Shown here: piece after piece, positions 30,997-40,900 of the stretch
Numbering within the stretch: position 1 is the stretch's first letter
How the letters are laid out: every line of letters starts with the position of its first letter
NCBI RefSeq assembly: GCF_011769525.1
Contig: NZ_CP050440.1
Span: 5,085,501-5,149,500 of the forward strand
Origin: Tolypothrix sp. PCC 7910
Lineage (GTDB): Bacteria; Cyanobacteriota; Cyanobacteriia; Cyanobacteriales; Nostocaceae
Reading direction: 5' to 3'
Length of the DNA stretch: 64,000 bases
Made by a program: the position numbers and the translations under genes
Notes under the pieces: model-generated
Seen by the model: the letters and a program-made list of their open reading frames with translations, nothing else
Told to the model about the DNA's origin: nothing
Database searches by the model: none

Positions 30997-31831
30997 TGCT
31001 GTAGTCTCCTGGTAAATATTACTATGCGGTGCAAGCGCCAGGCGACAGCGCACACAGTAGTGCTAAGTAATGAGTCTTGATTGCTGAGTGCTGAGTAATT
31101 CTTACAATCAGCATTCAGCACTTTTAACTCAGCACTGTTTTAGCCAGCTACAACAATAACCTTAGACTAGCTTTCAACTCTTGATGATATCGAAAGTGAC
31201 CGAAGAAAGGCATGAGTCATAGTGTGGGGTGCGAAATTTTTCAGAAAATTATTTTTCCCTGTACCAATAAGGTTTCAAGCCGCTCAATTTATTTATGAAA
31301 AAAAAAGAAAGATTTCTTTCGCCTTTTCCCCTTAGAGAATTTCACCCATTAAATTATCCAATTTTGAGTACGGAGATGATGATTCAAAGTCTCCGTCATC
31401 TGCTCCATCTGCTTACACTGAGTGCAACTCCCTTAGGGGCTTCCAACATTGATAACAAAATCAAAAAACTAGTTACTCGACAAAAAACAGAACAATAATT
31501 TTGGAGGGGGTTTGGGGGACGCAACCGTCACCCAATCGGGGGTTTGGGGGAGAATCCCTCAATTTATCTGGCTTCTTTATATTAAGTGACAAATCAATCG
31601 CTAATGAGCTTAACCCAAGTGTATTGCCTTATAAGGCAGATGAACAGAAGGTAAATTTTTAACGAATAATTGTCTAATACTCATGACTCATAAAGATTGA
31701 ACAGTTAGGATGAAATCATCCTTAAACTTTATTTGAATTTTTTTTTAAAGCAGAACTTTCCCGCAGCAGCATTACTTAGAGAATACGCAAAGTGCGATCG
31801 CTAATTCAGTAAATTCACTATACCCAAACAT
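30997..31831. other. Long intergenic region
   Basis: 835 bp. A 67-codon frame at 31295-31498 starts with MKKKERFLSPFPL but has no ribosome site and no recognisable features, so it is left uncalled. 31505-31558 has repeated GGGGGTTTGGGGGA blocks, a dispersed G-rich repeat. AGTGCTGAG/CTCAGCACT-type repeats occur near 31086-31135. The last 250 bp are AT-rich and lead into the gene at 31832. Confidence 0.5.
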
Positions 31832-33004
31832 ATGCAAAAACGAAATTATCCCCCGGCATACTTACGTTATCTTAAAGCCAGGTTACGCAATCTCAGCAGA
31901 CCTAGCTTTTGGGGTACAGCAATTTTTTTAGCTGTGTTTGGGATAGGAATGTGGCAATACTTGTCAAATCCAGATGTTTTTGCTCGCAAGTCACAGCCAG
32001 AAGTTGCTTCGCCTAAAGTTGCTGACTCTTCCTTTACAGCCGAAGACCGAGCTGTGGTTGCAGACATAGATAATTTCCCAGTGTTAATTAAAGACTATGA
32101 ACAAGCAATTTTGGCGGCAACTTTAACTAACCCACCAGAAAAATCACCAGCCCAGAATAGCCCAAGCCTTTTTGAGGATGTTATCAACAAACAACCATCT
32201 ACGGCTAATGAACCTAAATCAAATCTAGGTTTGCCAATAGTAAATGACACATCTGCACCTAAAGCGAATAATCCCTTTGTTGTACAAACAGAAAATTTAT
32301 TGCAGATGAAGTCCGGTGATGGTGGTAGCCATTTGTTAGGTGCTAAATCTTTAACTACACCCTTAGAACAAACAGCGAATACAACAACTTCTTTAAATCA
32401 AGGGATGGAATTAGCTAATCAAAGCAACAAAATTCCAAATCCTGCTACCATCAGCCCTTTACAAACTGCTATTAATCAATCCCCAACTCAGAATCTCTCT
32501 GGTGACAACAACACCGCTTCCAGTTCCACAAATATCATGGGAACTGCTTCCTACAGCAATTTCACAACAACCAATCAAAATCTCTCTGGTGCTGCCAATC
32601 CCACAAATATCATGGGAACTGCTTCTTACACCAATGCAACAATAACACCAGCAACTAGCAACATACCAAGTCAGCCTTTACCTGCTAACAATAGCTTGAA
32701 TACAGGGACAGTTTATTCTCAACCAACAGTTACAAACTTACCCCAAAATTCTTACACTAACTTTAATAATAGCCAGACATTACCCAATAGCATACAAACA
32801 ACATCAGTAACACCATCTGTCACTTCGGCTGCAACCACTAATATTGCACCATACTCTACGCCATCTCAAATGCCTAATGTTGTAAATAACTCAACCCCGT
32901 CAGTATATGGCAATTATGGTGTACAGCAGTCTAGGATGTCTCTTCCTCGTCCTACACCCGGGCCTTATGGTGGAGTGCAGATTAACGGCTATACATATCC
33001 TTAA
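31832..33004 (+). CDS. Single-pass membrane protein with Asn/Thr/Ser/Pro-rich low-complexity domain
   Basis: A 390-residue protein. The first 60 residues are basic with one transmembrane helix (FWGTAIFLAVFGIGMWQYL). Residues about 60-90 look folded (FTAEDRAVVADIDNFPVLIK). The remaining 270 residues are low complexity, rich in Asn, Thr, Ser, Pro and Gln. The unit NLSG..N..NIMGTASY(S/T)N occurs twice, around residues 227-268, an internal duplication also visible in the DNA (32490-32630). The C-terminus SLPRPTPGPYGGVQINGYTYP looks conserved. It may be an envelope protein with an extended extracellular or periplasmic tail. Function unknown. Confidence 0.75.
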   Translation: MQKRNYPPAYLRYLKARLRNLSRPSFWGTAIFLAVFGIGMWQYLSNPDVFARKSQPEVASPKVADSSFTAEDRAVVADIDNFPVLIKDYEQAILAATLTNPPEKSPAQNSPSLFEDVINKQPSTANEPKSNLGLPIVNDTSAPKANNPFVVQTENLLQMKSGDGGSHLLGAKSLTTPLEQTANTTTSLNQGMELANQSNKIPNPATISPLQTAINQSPTQNLSGDNNTASSSTNIMGTASYSNFTTTNQNLSGAANPTNIMGTASYTNATITPATSNIPSQPLPANNSLNTGTVYSQPTVTNLPQNSYTNFNNSQTLPNSIQTTSVTPSVTSAATTNIAPYSTPSQMPNVVNNSTPSVYGNYGVQQSRMSLPRPTPGPYGGVQINGYTYP

Positions 33005-33123
33005 AAATCCTGATGTAGTAGAAATAACATAGTTAAAATACATCAACCGCAAGAAACGGGTGGCTTTGTATTGACAAGATGGGTACATTGAGGAAATGCT
33101 AATACTTCTGGAATCGACCTTGG

Positions 33124-33999
33124 ATGATTTCGATGCAGACTGTAACTACCCATGACAGCAAAGATTATCAGCGGATTGCTCAGGCGATCGCATTTATGCG
33201 CCAAGCCCATCTCAACCAACCCGATCTAGCTACTGTTGCCCAGCACATAGGTTTGAGTGAGTATCATTTTCAACGGCTGTTTACTCAGTGGGTAGGCATT
33301 AGCCCTAAGCGTTTTTTGCAATATCTCACGGTTGAATATGCTAAATCGCAAATCAGCAAGACTAAAAGCTTACTGGATCTAACATTAGATGTAGGGCTAT
33401 CAAGTCCAGGCAGATTGCATGATTTATTTGTAAACGTGGAAGCAATGTCCCCTGGTGAATTCAAAGCAGCAGGAGCCGGTTTGCAAATTCACTATGGTAT
33501 GCATGAGACTATGTTTGGCAAAGCTCTCATCGCTACAACTGATCGTGGTGTTTGCAACCTGCATTTCTTAAATACAACAGATGAGCAATCTGCCGTACAA
33601 ATACTTCAGCAAGAATGGTCAAAGGCTGAAATTATTCATGCTCAGCAAGTAACTCAACCGTTGCATGACTTGATTTTTGGCGCAGTAAGCTTCCAAGAAC
33701 AAAAACCTCTAACGCTTTTGGTTAAAGGCACTAACTTTCAGATTCAAGTTTGGCGCGCACTTTTGAGAATACCATTTGGGGGTATGTTAACTTACCAAAG
33801 CATTGCCGAAATGATTGGTCGCCCAACTGCTACCAGAGCCGTTGGTAATGCTGTGGGTAAAAATCCTATCTCTTACCTCATCCCCTGTCATCGTGTAATT
33901 CGCGAGTCTGGAGAACTTGGTGGTTATCGTTGGGGATTGGAGAGAAAGACTATCCTTTTGGCTTGGGAAGCAGGTTGTACAGTTATAGATAAATTTTAG
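33124..33999 (+). CDS. AraC-type regulator fused to O6-alkylguanine-DNA alkyltransferase (Ada-like)
   Basis: A 291-residue fusion. Residues 12-110 are an AraC/XylS HTH pair (TVAQHIGLSEYHFQRLFTQW and LDLTLDVGLSSPGRLHDLFV). Residues about 120-285 are the methylated-DNA-protein cysteine methyltransferase, with FQIQVWRALLRIPFGGMLTY and the acceptor Cys in NPISYLIPCHRVIRESGELG. The N-terminal Cys4 zinc domain of E. coli Ada, which senses methylphosphotriesters, is absent. Thus the repair activity should be intact, while the way transcription is switched on must differ. It stands alone. Confidence 0.93.
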   Translation: MISMQTVTTHDSKDYQRIAQAIAFMRQAHLNQPDLATVAQHIGLSEYHFQRLFTQWVGISPKRFLQYLTVEYAKSQISKTKSLLDLTLDVGLSSPGRLHDLFVNVEAMSPGEFKAAGAGLQIHYGMHETMFGKALIATTDRGVCNLHFLNTTDEQSAVQILQQEWSKAEIIHAQQVTQPLHDLIFGAVSFQEQKPLTLLVKGTNFQIQVWRALLRIPFGGMLTYQSIAEMIGRPTATRAVGNAVGKNPISYLIPCHRVIRESGELGGYRWGLERKTILLAWEAGCTVIDKF

Positions 34000-34068
34000 G
34001 AATTAATTAAAACTGACTGTATCTATATGCAATTAATTAATCACCCACAATCAGATTAGAGGTTTCAT

Positions 34069-35127
34069 ATGGATACAGTTCGGATTTTATCAATTGATGG
34101 TGGTGGTATTCGAGGCATTATTCCATTGAAAGTACTTGAATACATCGAAGAAGTTACAGGTCAGCAGATTCATCAGCTATTTGATGTAGTAGGAGGAACA
34201 TCAACTGGAGGTATTATTGCATTGGGATTGAACTCTAAATTACCTGGTACAAATGAGATATATACTGCCAAACAATTATTAGATTTCTATACCTCTCCAG
34301 AAGATATAAAACAAATATTTCAGGTAGAAAATAGCACTCTTGTTGATAAAATCCTGAATTTTGTGAGACGAATACTCCATATCCTACCAGAAGATCATGG
34401 CCCAGGATTTCTCGCTGCTGAATATTCTAGTCAATCAATTAATAATTTTCTGCAATCTAAGTTTGGTCAACATACTAAACTATCACAATTACCGACGGAA
34501 TGTGATGTAAGTGTCTTTAGTTACGATATTGAAAATGCTTCTCCTTACTACTTTAATAATCATCAGGCTCTACAAAACTGTGAGGATGATTATTATGTCT
34601 GGCAAGCTGCACGAGCAACATCAGCAGCACCAACTTATTTCTCGGCAGAAGAAGTAGATAATTTAAAGCAACAGCGCAGGGTTCTTGTAGATGGTGGAGT
34701 ATTTATAAATAATCCAACATTAGAGATGTTGATTCGAGCTAAAGAGCTATATCCTAACGCCAAAAAATATCTATTAGTATCTTTAGGAACTGGCGAATTT
34801 ACACAAAAATATACAAATTTAAATAATGCAGGTGTTGTTAACTGGTTATGGCTTGGCGCTCCTCTAGTTAATATTTCTATGACTGGTGTTTCTATGGCTC
34901 TTGATCAGCAATTGCAAAAACTCAAAAAAGAGATTTCTGGCTTAGATTATCAACGCTATCAGCAACCTTTAACGGAAAATATTGGACTTGACGATGCCAA
35001 ACCAGAAACTATTTCACTATTACAAAAGTTAGGAGCAGAGCTAGTTGAGCAAAATCAAAAACAACTGAAAAATCTTTGTAAAGAATTGAGTTTGCCGTTA
35101 AAAATCAAAGAACATCACTATGCTTGA
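34069..35127 (+). CDS. Patatin-like phospholipase
   Basis: A 352-residue patatin-family acyl hydrolase. Phosphate/oxyanion loop ILSIDGGGIRGIIPL at residues 6-20, nucleophile Ser in VVGGTSTGGIIAL and catalytic Asp in VLVDGGVFINNP are all intact, as is WQAARATSAAPTYF. GAGGT lies 5 nt before the ATG. It resembles CapV-type phospholipases used in CBASS immunity as well as ordinary cyanobacterial patatins. No nucleotide cyclase, Cap2 or Cap3 gene is beside it, so I do not call an immune system; a housekeeping lipid role is equally possible. Confidence 0.9.
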   Translation: MDTVRILSIDGGGIRGIIPLKVLEYIEEVTGQQIHQLFDVVGGTSTGGIIALGLNSKLPGTNEIYTAKQLLDFYTSPEDIKQIFQVENSTLVDKILNFVRRILHILPEDHGPGFLAAEYSSQSINNFLQSKFGQHTKLSQLPTECDVSVFSYDIENASPYYFNNHQALQNCEDDYYVWQAARATSAAPTYFSAEEVDNLKQQRRVLVDGGVFINNPTLEMLIRAKELYPNAKKYLLVSLGTGEFTQKYTNLNNAGVVNWLWLGAPLVNISMTGVSMALDQQLQKLKKEISGLDYQRYQQPLTENIGLDDAKPETISLLQKLGAELVEQNQKQLKNLCKELSLPLKIKEHHYA

Positions 35128-35449
35128 TCAGGTATCAGTGGAAACTTTATTGTGGCGCTGAAATATCTGTAGTTATCATTTAAAATCCTCTATTCCCGTC
35201 CCTTATTATTTAGGACTTCCTCATTCTGTATCAGAACTGAATTTACAAGCATATCAAAATCTAGTATTTCAAAAATTTTGGTTGCGATTATAAGAGCGAT
35301 ACTACTTAAATTTAGTGGTTGAATTTGTAATTTTTTGCTCACTTAATGCCGATAATTTTTGGCTGATACTCTTGACAAAATCCTTAACATGGCGCATGAA
35401 ACAGTCCTACATTAGGGTCGGGGTTAAATCATTTTGGATATAAGTTAGT
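35128..35449. other. Intergenic region with a possible coding remnant
   Basis: About 320 bp. 35160-35291 is open in one plus frame without a start codon and has protein-like composition (PVPYYLGLPHSVSELN, then QKFWLRL and stop). It may be a decayed gene end; I cannot assign it. Nothing else is seen. Confidence 0.3.
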
Positions 35450-35683
35450 ATGCGTACTATAAGTCCTTATGTAGCGCTGATTGGTTGGATAATCACTGTC
35501 GCTGCTCAACTATATATTGTCATTAAAGCATTCCGTGTTTCTCCTTTCAAAGGATTATTGTGTCTATTGATGCCTGGATATATACTGTTTTTTAGCACAA
35601 CAAAAACAACCAGGCAAACTAAGGCACTAATTTTATGGGGAGTAGGCTTACTTTTATTTATAATCGGGTTAGTTAATTCATAG
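35450..35683 (+). CDS. Small two-helix membrane protein
   Basis: A 77-residue protein with three hydrophobic stretches, two of them clear helices (YVALIGWIITVAAQLYIVI and ALILWGVGLLLFIIGLVNS). The middle GLLCLLMPGYILFF is a re-entrant or third segment, and the loop is basic. The pattern is like small conserved cyanobacterial membrane proteins of unknown role. No clear ribosome site. It could be related to other short integral proteins such as DUF-type stress peptides, but I recognise none. Confidence 0.55.
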   Translation: MRTISPYVALIGWIITVAAQLYIVIKAFRVSPFKGLLCLLMPGYILFFSTTKTTRQTKALILWGVGLLLFIIGLVNS

Positions 35684-35757
35684 TTTGTAGAGGCTTTGAT
35701 AAATTGATAAGCTATGCTTTACTAGCTTGGCGATCGCACTCAAAGCTATACTGAATG

Positions 35758-36321
35758 TCACTCCAATAACCAAGCCAACAAATCCTTAATTGTCAGATGT
35801 AACTCACTCGCAAACAATGGCGTAGGTAGGATTGCATCTGGCTCGTCAAACACCTCAGTTTCTTGCTTAGGGCGATAAACAAATACAGTTTGCTCATCTG
35901 GATCAATCAACCATCCCATTTGAGTTCCATGCTTGAGACAATGCAGAATATTTTTGGTTACCTTTGTTTGGCTTTGATCGGGAGACAAAATTTCAATTGT
36001 CCAATCGGGAGCAATGGGGAATATGTTAGCAACTTCCCCATTTTCATCGCGGGGAATCCTACTCCAGATAAAGACTGCGATATCTGGTACAGTTGAACGT
36101 CCGCCGAAGGTATAACGCAATTCAGGAAATGCACGAGCAATACGCTGAGGTTTAACTACAAAATTGATCGCAGCTACAAGTTCTCCTTGCAACGTGCTAT
36201 GTTTCCCTTGTGGCATCGGTTTGGGGATAATATGACCATCAATATACTCACTAGCAGGTTTCGTTTCTGGTAGCTGCAGAAACTCTTCGAGTGTTAGAGT
36301 TTTACTTGCGGCTTGTAGCAT
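35758..36321 (-). CDS. Uma2 family (DUF820) putative nuclease
   Basis: A 187-residue member of the Uma2/DUF820 family, greatly expanded in cyanobacteria. Motifs: LTLEEFLQLPETKPASEYID, the PD-(D/E)XK-like core VPDIAVFIWSRIP and PDWTIEILSPDQSQTKVTKN, and GWLIDPDEQTVFVYRP. Residues in the Asp...Glu...Lys arrangement are preserved. A nuclease fold is accepted for the family, but cellular function is uncertain. It lies at the edge of a small accessory cluster (DUF6887-like, PIN-like, HicBA) on the same strand. Confidence 0.88.
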   Translation of the reverse strand: MLQAASKTLTLEEFLQLPETKPASEYIDGHIIPKPMPQGKHSTLQGELVAAINFVVKPQRIARAFPELRYTFGGRSTVPDIAVFIWSRIPRDENGEVANIFPIAPDWTIEILSPDQSQTKVTKNILHCLKHGTQMGWLIDPDEQTVFVYRPKQETEVFDEPDAILPTPLFASELHLTIKDLLAWLLE

Positions 36322-36407
36322 TTGGGCATTGCCTCTAGAACTGCCAGAATAACTCCATTCTCTATTTTATCTATCACTAGTTATGTTGCCAGAGAAAGAG
36401 CGATCGC

Positions 36408-36629
36408 TCAACCTGTTCGCTTCTCTTCCAAATTCTTCACTTGTTCTGCGATCGCTGCTTCCATGATGGCGATGTTTTCAGGTGTCTCTGGAAGCGGGTA
36501 TAAATCACTATTTTCAGAACTGGCTTCTAGGCGATCAGCAAATTTGTAAAATGTCCCATCGTCATCTTGATGCAAAAGTAGGTAAGCTTGCAATTCAGCG
36601 ATGTTCATATTTTCAAAGTCTGGTTTCAT
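36408..36629 (-). CDS. Small DUF6887-like protein
   Basis: 73 residues from the ATG at 36629, chosen because GGAGG lies 5 nt upstream; a GTG four codons earlier overlaps that site. MKPDFENMNIAELQAYLLLH, DDGTFYKFADRLEA and LPETPENIAIMEAAIAEQV resemble a family of short acidic cyanobacterial proteins often found paired with another small gene (DUF6887/DUF6888). No partner of that kind is adjacent here. Family naming is from memory and moderately sure. It follows the truncated PIN-like gene. Confidence 0.6.
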   Translation of the reverse strand: MKPDFENMNIAELQAYLLLHQDDDGTFYKFADRLEASSENSDLYPLPETPENIAIMEAAIAEQVKNLEEKRTG

Positions 36630-36664
36630 GTAAACCTCCACTTGCTATCACTGTAAATTAGAAC

Positions 36665-37321
36665 TTACGCCTGATGTGAATTAGAAACGCCTATGCCCTT
36701 ATCAGATTTTGAAGTATCTTTATAACCTGGCGCAATACTGTGTATAGAACGATTTTCTAAATCATGCTCTATTTCTTTCTTTAATTTCTCATCGATTGAT
36801 AAATCAAAAACTACATCTACTGAGAACAAATCTCTATAAAGAGAGCTAACAGGATCGTTCCATATCCAGTCTTTTATCCTATTCAGAACTTCTCCCAGCT
36901 TCTTTCTATATTCCTTAGTTTGTGCGTCAATTTTGGATGATATCTCTAACGCTTCTTTGAATTCGCTCATAGACTCTAGTAATGGATAAGGCTCCAATTT
37001 AGGTAATCCTTGAGCATCTCTTTTTCTTGAAAGTTGTTGATAAAGCTCAGAAACTTTATTAGCTCTATTTCTTGCAAACTCACGGGCAACTTGCCCAGGA
37101 ATAACAATACGCTTAGATTTTACTAATTGTGAATATGTATTACGAATTTCTTGAAGGCTTTTAGGATTGACTGTATATGGAACTAGTAAGGCATTCGTAT
37201 CTACAACAACATAACAATCATCTTTAATTTCATCCAGTGACTTCAGATGAAACTGAAAGATTGCTTCAGCATCTGGATATACCAAATTTGAAATAAAAAT
37301 ATCGTAGTTCTCTTTAGTCAT
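36665..37321 (-). pseudogene. C-terminally truncated PIN-like domain protein
   Basis: 218 residues remain. VVVDTNALLVPYTVNP holds the first PIN acidic site, and IPGQVAREFARNRANKVSEL the second conserved block; a long helical region follows. The end reads APGYKDTSKSDKGIG and then a non-homologous VSNSHQA. In PIN-like (PIN_8/DUF4935-type) proteins a PPGYKD...K...GD(L/I)xxW stretch normally continues into the rest of the nuclease domain with further acidic residues. That part is missing here, and the frame runs into the leader of the next gene. A broken RNase or defence gene is the likely reading. Confidence 0.65.
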
Positions 37322-37455
37322 TTTTTAGTATTTGGTACTAGATAGAACTTGAATAATTGATAATTCTAATACCATTTCACTAAAAGTGTGATACATATAA
37401 TTGCAGGTGCAGCACTCATAAAGCTTTGACTTTCTCATTTAAGTAGCAGAATAAT

Positions 37456-37668
37456 CTATGTATTGTTGAAAACCTCCCAGTCAACACCTAGCTGGCGAAT
37501 TGCAGCCCGAAGTGTTCCGAGTTTGAGATCCCGACTTCCCCAATCTGGTAATACGGTGACTTGCTGTGTGTCGGGATTAAACCACTTGCGATGAGAACCT
37601 CCACCTCGTCGAGGTAATTCTTTACAACCCAGTGCTTCTAATTTTCGAGCCGCCTCACGATATTTCAT
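37456..37668 (-). CDS. hicA: HicA-family toxin (putative mRNA interferase)
   Basis: 70 residues from the ATG at 37668. MKYREAARKLEALGCKELPR and GGGSHRKWFNP form the double-stranded RNA-binding-like fold with the catalytic His, and VTVLPDWGSRDLKLGTLRAA completes the HicA pattern. The ATG overlaps the hicB stop in an ATGA, so translation is coupled. HicA cleaves mRNA when free of HicB. Confidence 0.9.
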   Translation of the reverse strand: MKYREAARKLEALGCKELPRRGGGSHRKWFNPDTQQVTVLPDWGSRDLKLGTLRAAIRQLGVDWEVFNNT

Positions 37669-37910
37669 GGAGTTGTCACCACAGTTTCCAACCATAGAGG
37701 ATGATTGATGTCAGCAACTCGCATATTGATTGGTAAAGGTCGTCCCAAATCCTCATAAGCCTCGACTACAGCAGTCAAAGCATCTCTAACATTTGTTAAA
37801 GCCTCCTCAACTGTATCTCCTTCAGTAACCAGTTCGGGTAGCAAGGGTGATGTGACGGTAAATCCGCCTTCAGGTTGAGGTGTCAGCAGTAATGGAACTT
37901 TATATAGCAT
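37665..37910 (-). CDS. hicB: HicB-family antitoxin
   Basis: 81 residues from the ATG at 37910 (a GTG one codon earlier is possible). LLLTPQPEGGFTVTSPLLPE, VTEGDTVEEALTNVRDALTA and EAYEDLGRPLP are the typical partial RNase H-like HicB fold. No separate DNA-binding domain is present, so autoregulation may need the complex. The antitoxin gene precedes the toxin gene, the reverse of the E. coli order. Confidence 0.9.
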   Translation of the reverse strand: MLYKVPLLLTPQPEGGFTVTSPLLPELVTEGDTVEEALTNVRDALTAVVEAYEDLGRPLPINMRVADINHPLWLETVVTTP

Positions 37911-37955
37911 CACGCACTTGTCCTTTTTTCTCTAAATTGTCATGCTTCCAACTGC

Positions 37956-40900
37956 TCAAGCAATAGCTGCTTCTGGAATCGCACCCTGCATTTTACTCAT
38001 CGCATCAAGTAAACTCTGCAGTTGTTTATCTGCTTTGAGAACTGCTAAACCCCTCACTGTGACTTTACCTGGAGAATAGACAAACCGCGTTTTCAAACTC
38101 TCTGGTAAATTCGCAGCGAGTAAGTTCCAAGCTGGTTCTTCCATTGGGGTTTCTAAAATGATGTGCTGTTTGTTTTCAGGTTTAATGCGACTAAATCCTA
38201 ATTTCTTGGCTAGCTGTTTGAGTTCCATCACCCGCAATAATTGACTAGCTGGCGCTGGAATTGTACCGTAGCGATCGCTCCATTCGGCTTGAATCTGGTT
38301 TAATTCTTCTCTGGATTTCGCTGCTGCTACTGCACGGTAAGCACTCATCTTCTGATCTAAGTCGGGGATGTAATCGGCGGGAATGAATGCTGTGAGGTTG
38401 AGGTCAATTTGCGTATCGTCAACTTTGGGAATTTCTTGTCCACGGATTTCGCGAATGGATTCTTCCAACATTTCCATATACAAATCAAAGCCGATCGCAT
38501 CCATTTGACCGGATTGTTCTGCACCTAGCAAGTTCCCGACACCGCGAATTTCCATGTCGCGCATTGCTAGTTGATACCCAGACCCCAATTGCGTAAATTC
38601 CTGAATCGCCCGCAATCTCTGCCGTGCAGCTTCCGATAATGTCCGCTGCTGGGGGTAAAATAACCAGGCGTGAGCTTGAATCCCCGCACGTCCCACACGA
38701 CCCCGTAATTGATACAATTGTGACAATCCAAAGCGGTGGGCATCTTCAATTAAAATGGTGTTGACTCTGGGAATATCTAAACCAGATTCAATAATTGTGG
38801 TACAAACTAAAATCTCTGCATCACCATTGTTAAAGGTAAGCATTGTTGATTCTAATTGTCCTTCATCCATTTGACCGTGAGCTACAGCAAACCTAGCTGA
38901 GGGAATAATTTCGCGCAATTTTGCTGTTGTCTCTTCGATTCCTTCTACTCGGGGAACTACGTAAAATACTTGCCCCCCTCTGTCTAACTCTTGACGAATA
39001 GCTGTACGGATAGTTTCATAATTCATCTGGGCAAGATGAGTTTGAATTGGTCGCCGGGATGGGGGTGGTGTGGTAATTAAGCTCATTTCCCGAATCCCCG
39101 ACAAAGACATATATAAGGTACGGGGGATAGGCGTAGCGGAGAGTGTCAGCACATCCACCTGAGTTTTGAGGCTTTTAATTTTCTCCTTTTGGTTAACGCC
39201 AAAGCGTTGTTCTTCATCTACAACCAATAGTCCTAAATCCCGGAAAGATACACCTTTGCCTAAAAGTTGGTGTGTACCAACCACTACATCTAGTTCCCCC
39301 GTCGATAAGCGCTTTTGAATTTCTCGCCGTTCTTCAGCAGTCCGGAAGCGGTTGAGTAAGCCAACATTCACCGGATAAGGAGCAAAGCGTTCTTTGAGGG
39401 TGTGGTAATGTTGCTGGGTGAGGATGGTTGTTGGCGCAAGTAAAGCCACTTGTTTTCCTGCGGTGACAGCTTTGAAAATAGCGCGAATTGCAACTTCCGT
39501 TTTCCCGAAACCGACATCACCACAAACCAAGCGATCCATTGGGCGATCGCTTTCCATGTCGCGTTTAACATCTTGCACAGCTTTTAGCTGGTCTGTAGTC
39601 GGTTGGTAGGGGAAAGAATCTTCCATTTCCTCTTGCCAAGGCATATCTTGTGGGTAACTAAAGCCTTGTTGTTGCGATCGCGCTGCATATAATTTCAGCA
39701 AGTCCACTGCCAATTTCTTGATGGCTTTGCGGACTTTATTTTTGGTATTTTCCCAAGCTTTACCCGTCATTTTGTGCAGTTCGGGTGCTTTATCGGCGGT
39801 AGTGCGGAACCGCGATAAAGAACCAACTTGATCGGCTGCAACTCTCAGCAAACCGTCAGCATACTGCACCACAATATAATCGCGGGTTTCATCATTAATT
39901 GTCAGACTTTCAAGTTTGACAAATTTACCAATCCCGTGACTGCGGTGAACTACATAATCTCCCGGACGTAGCTTATTGGGGTCAACTTGCTTTGATGCAG
40001 CTTGGCGGCGCTTGCGAATATAGCTTGGTGTAGCTAAGGAATGCTGTCCGTAAAATTCCCTATCTGTAACTATTACCAAGCGGAAGGTGGGGAGAATAAA
40101 ACCTTCGAGTTCCGCTAACCCAGAATACTTGAGTGCTACAGGTATATGGTTGATTTGCAGCTTTTCAATTGCTAGGTAATCGCGGGGATTTGGGATAAAC
40201 TGCGCTGGACAATCATGTTCTTGCAACAGCGAAACCGAACGGGAAGGTTGAGCCGAAATTAACCAAGTCGAAAAATTGCGATCGCGTTCTTGGCGTAATG
40301 TGTCAGCAAGTTTGGCAAATTGATGTGGTGTAACCGGAACAGGTCTACTGGCGAGATTAATGCCAGTATTTTCTTCTGCTAGTTCCGATAAATACACTCG
40401 TTTAAACTTCTCTGCTGTTGCCAAACAGTCGTCAAAAGACCGATGGATTTTTGGCAACTGTAAAGAACCTAGCCCAATTTCCCCAGTTCCCAGCGACCAT
40501 TGTTCCTCAGCATTTTCTACCCAGCGATCGCTATGAGCATGACATTGTTCTGGCTCATCAATGGCAACTAGAGTATTTTCGCTTAAATAGTCTAATAAAG
40601 ATGCTGGGTGCTCAAAAGCTAACCCTAAAAAGCGACGGCTTCCTTCTAAGAGTGCTGAGTCTGAATCTAATTCAGCAGTTATTGCTACGAAATCAGCACG
40701 ATTTTTTAGTTCATCTGTGACAATTGGCGCAAAGCTGGTAGGAGTAAGGACAATGTGGTCAATTTTGTCAAGGGCAGATCGTTGAGTTGAGGGATCGAAT
40801 TCCCGGATTTGCTCGATTTCGTCACCAAACCATTCCAGCCGCACTGGTAACTCTGACGCTACCGGAAAGATATCAACAATATCACCACGCCGACTCCATT

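Noticed and set aside
31295..31498. 67-codon frame on the plus strand
   Set aside because: No Shine-Dalgarno sequence, no recognisable features, lies in repeat-bearing intergenic DNA; kept as uncertain rather than called.
34069..35127. Patatin gene as CapV effector of a CBASS system
   Set aside because: No cyclic-nucleotide synthase or Cap2/Cap3-type gene is next to it; patatins are common in cyanobacteria.
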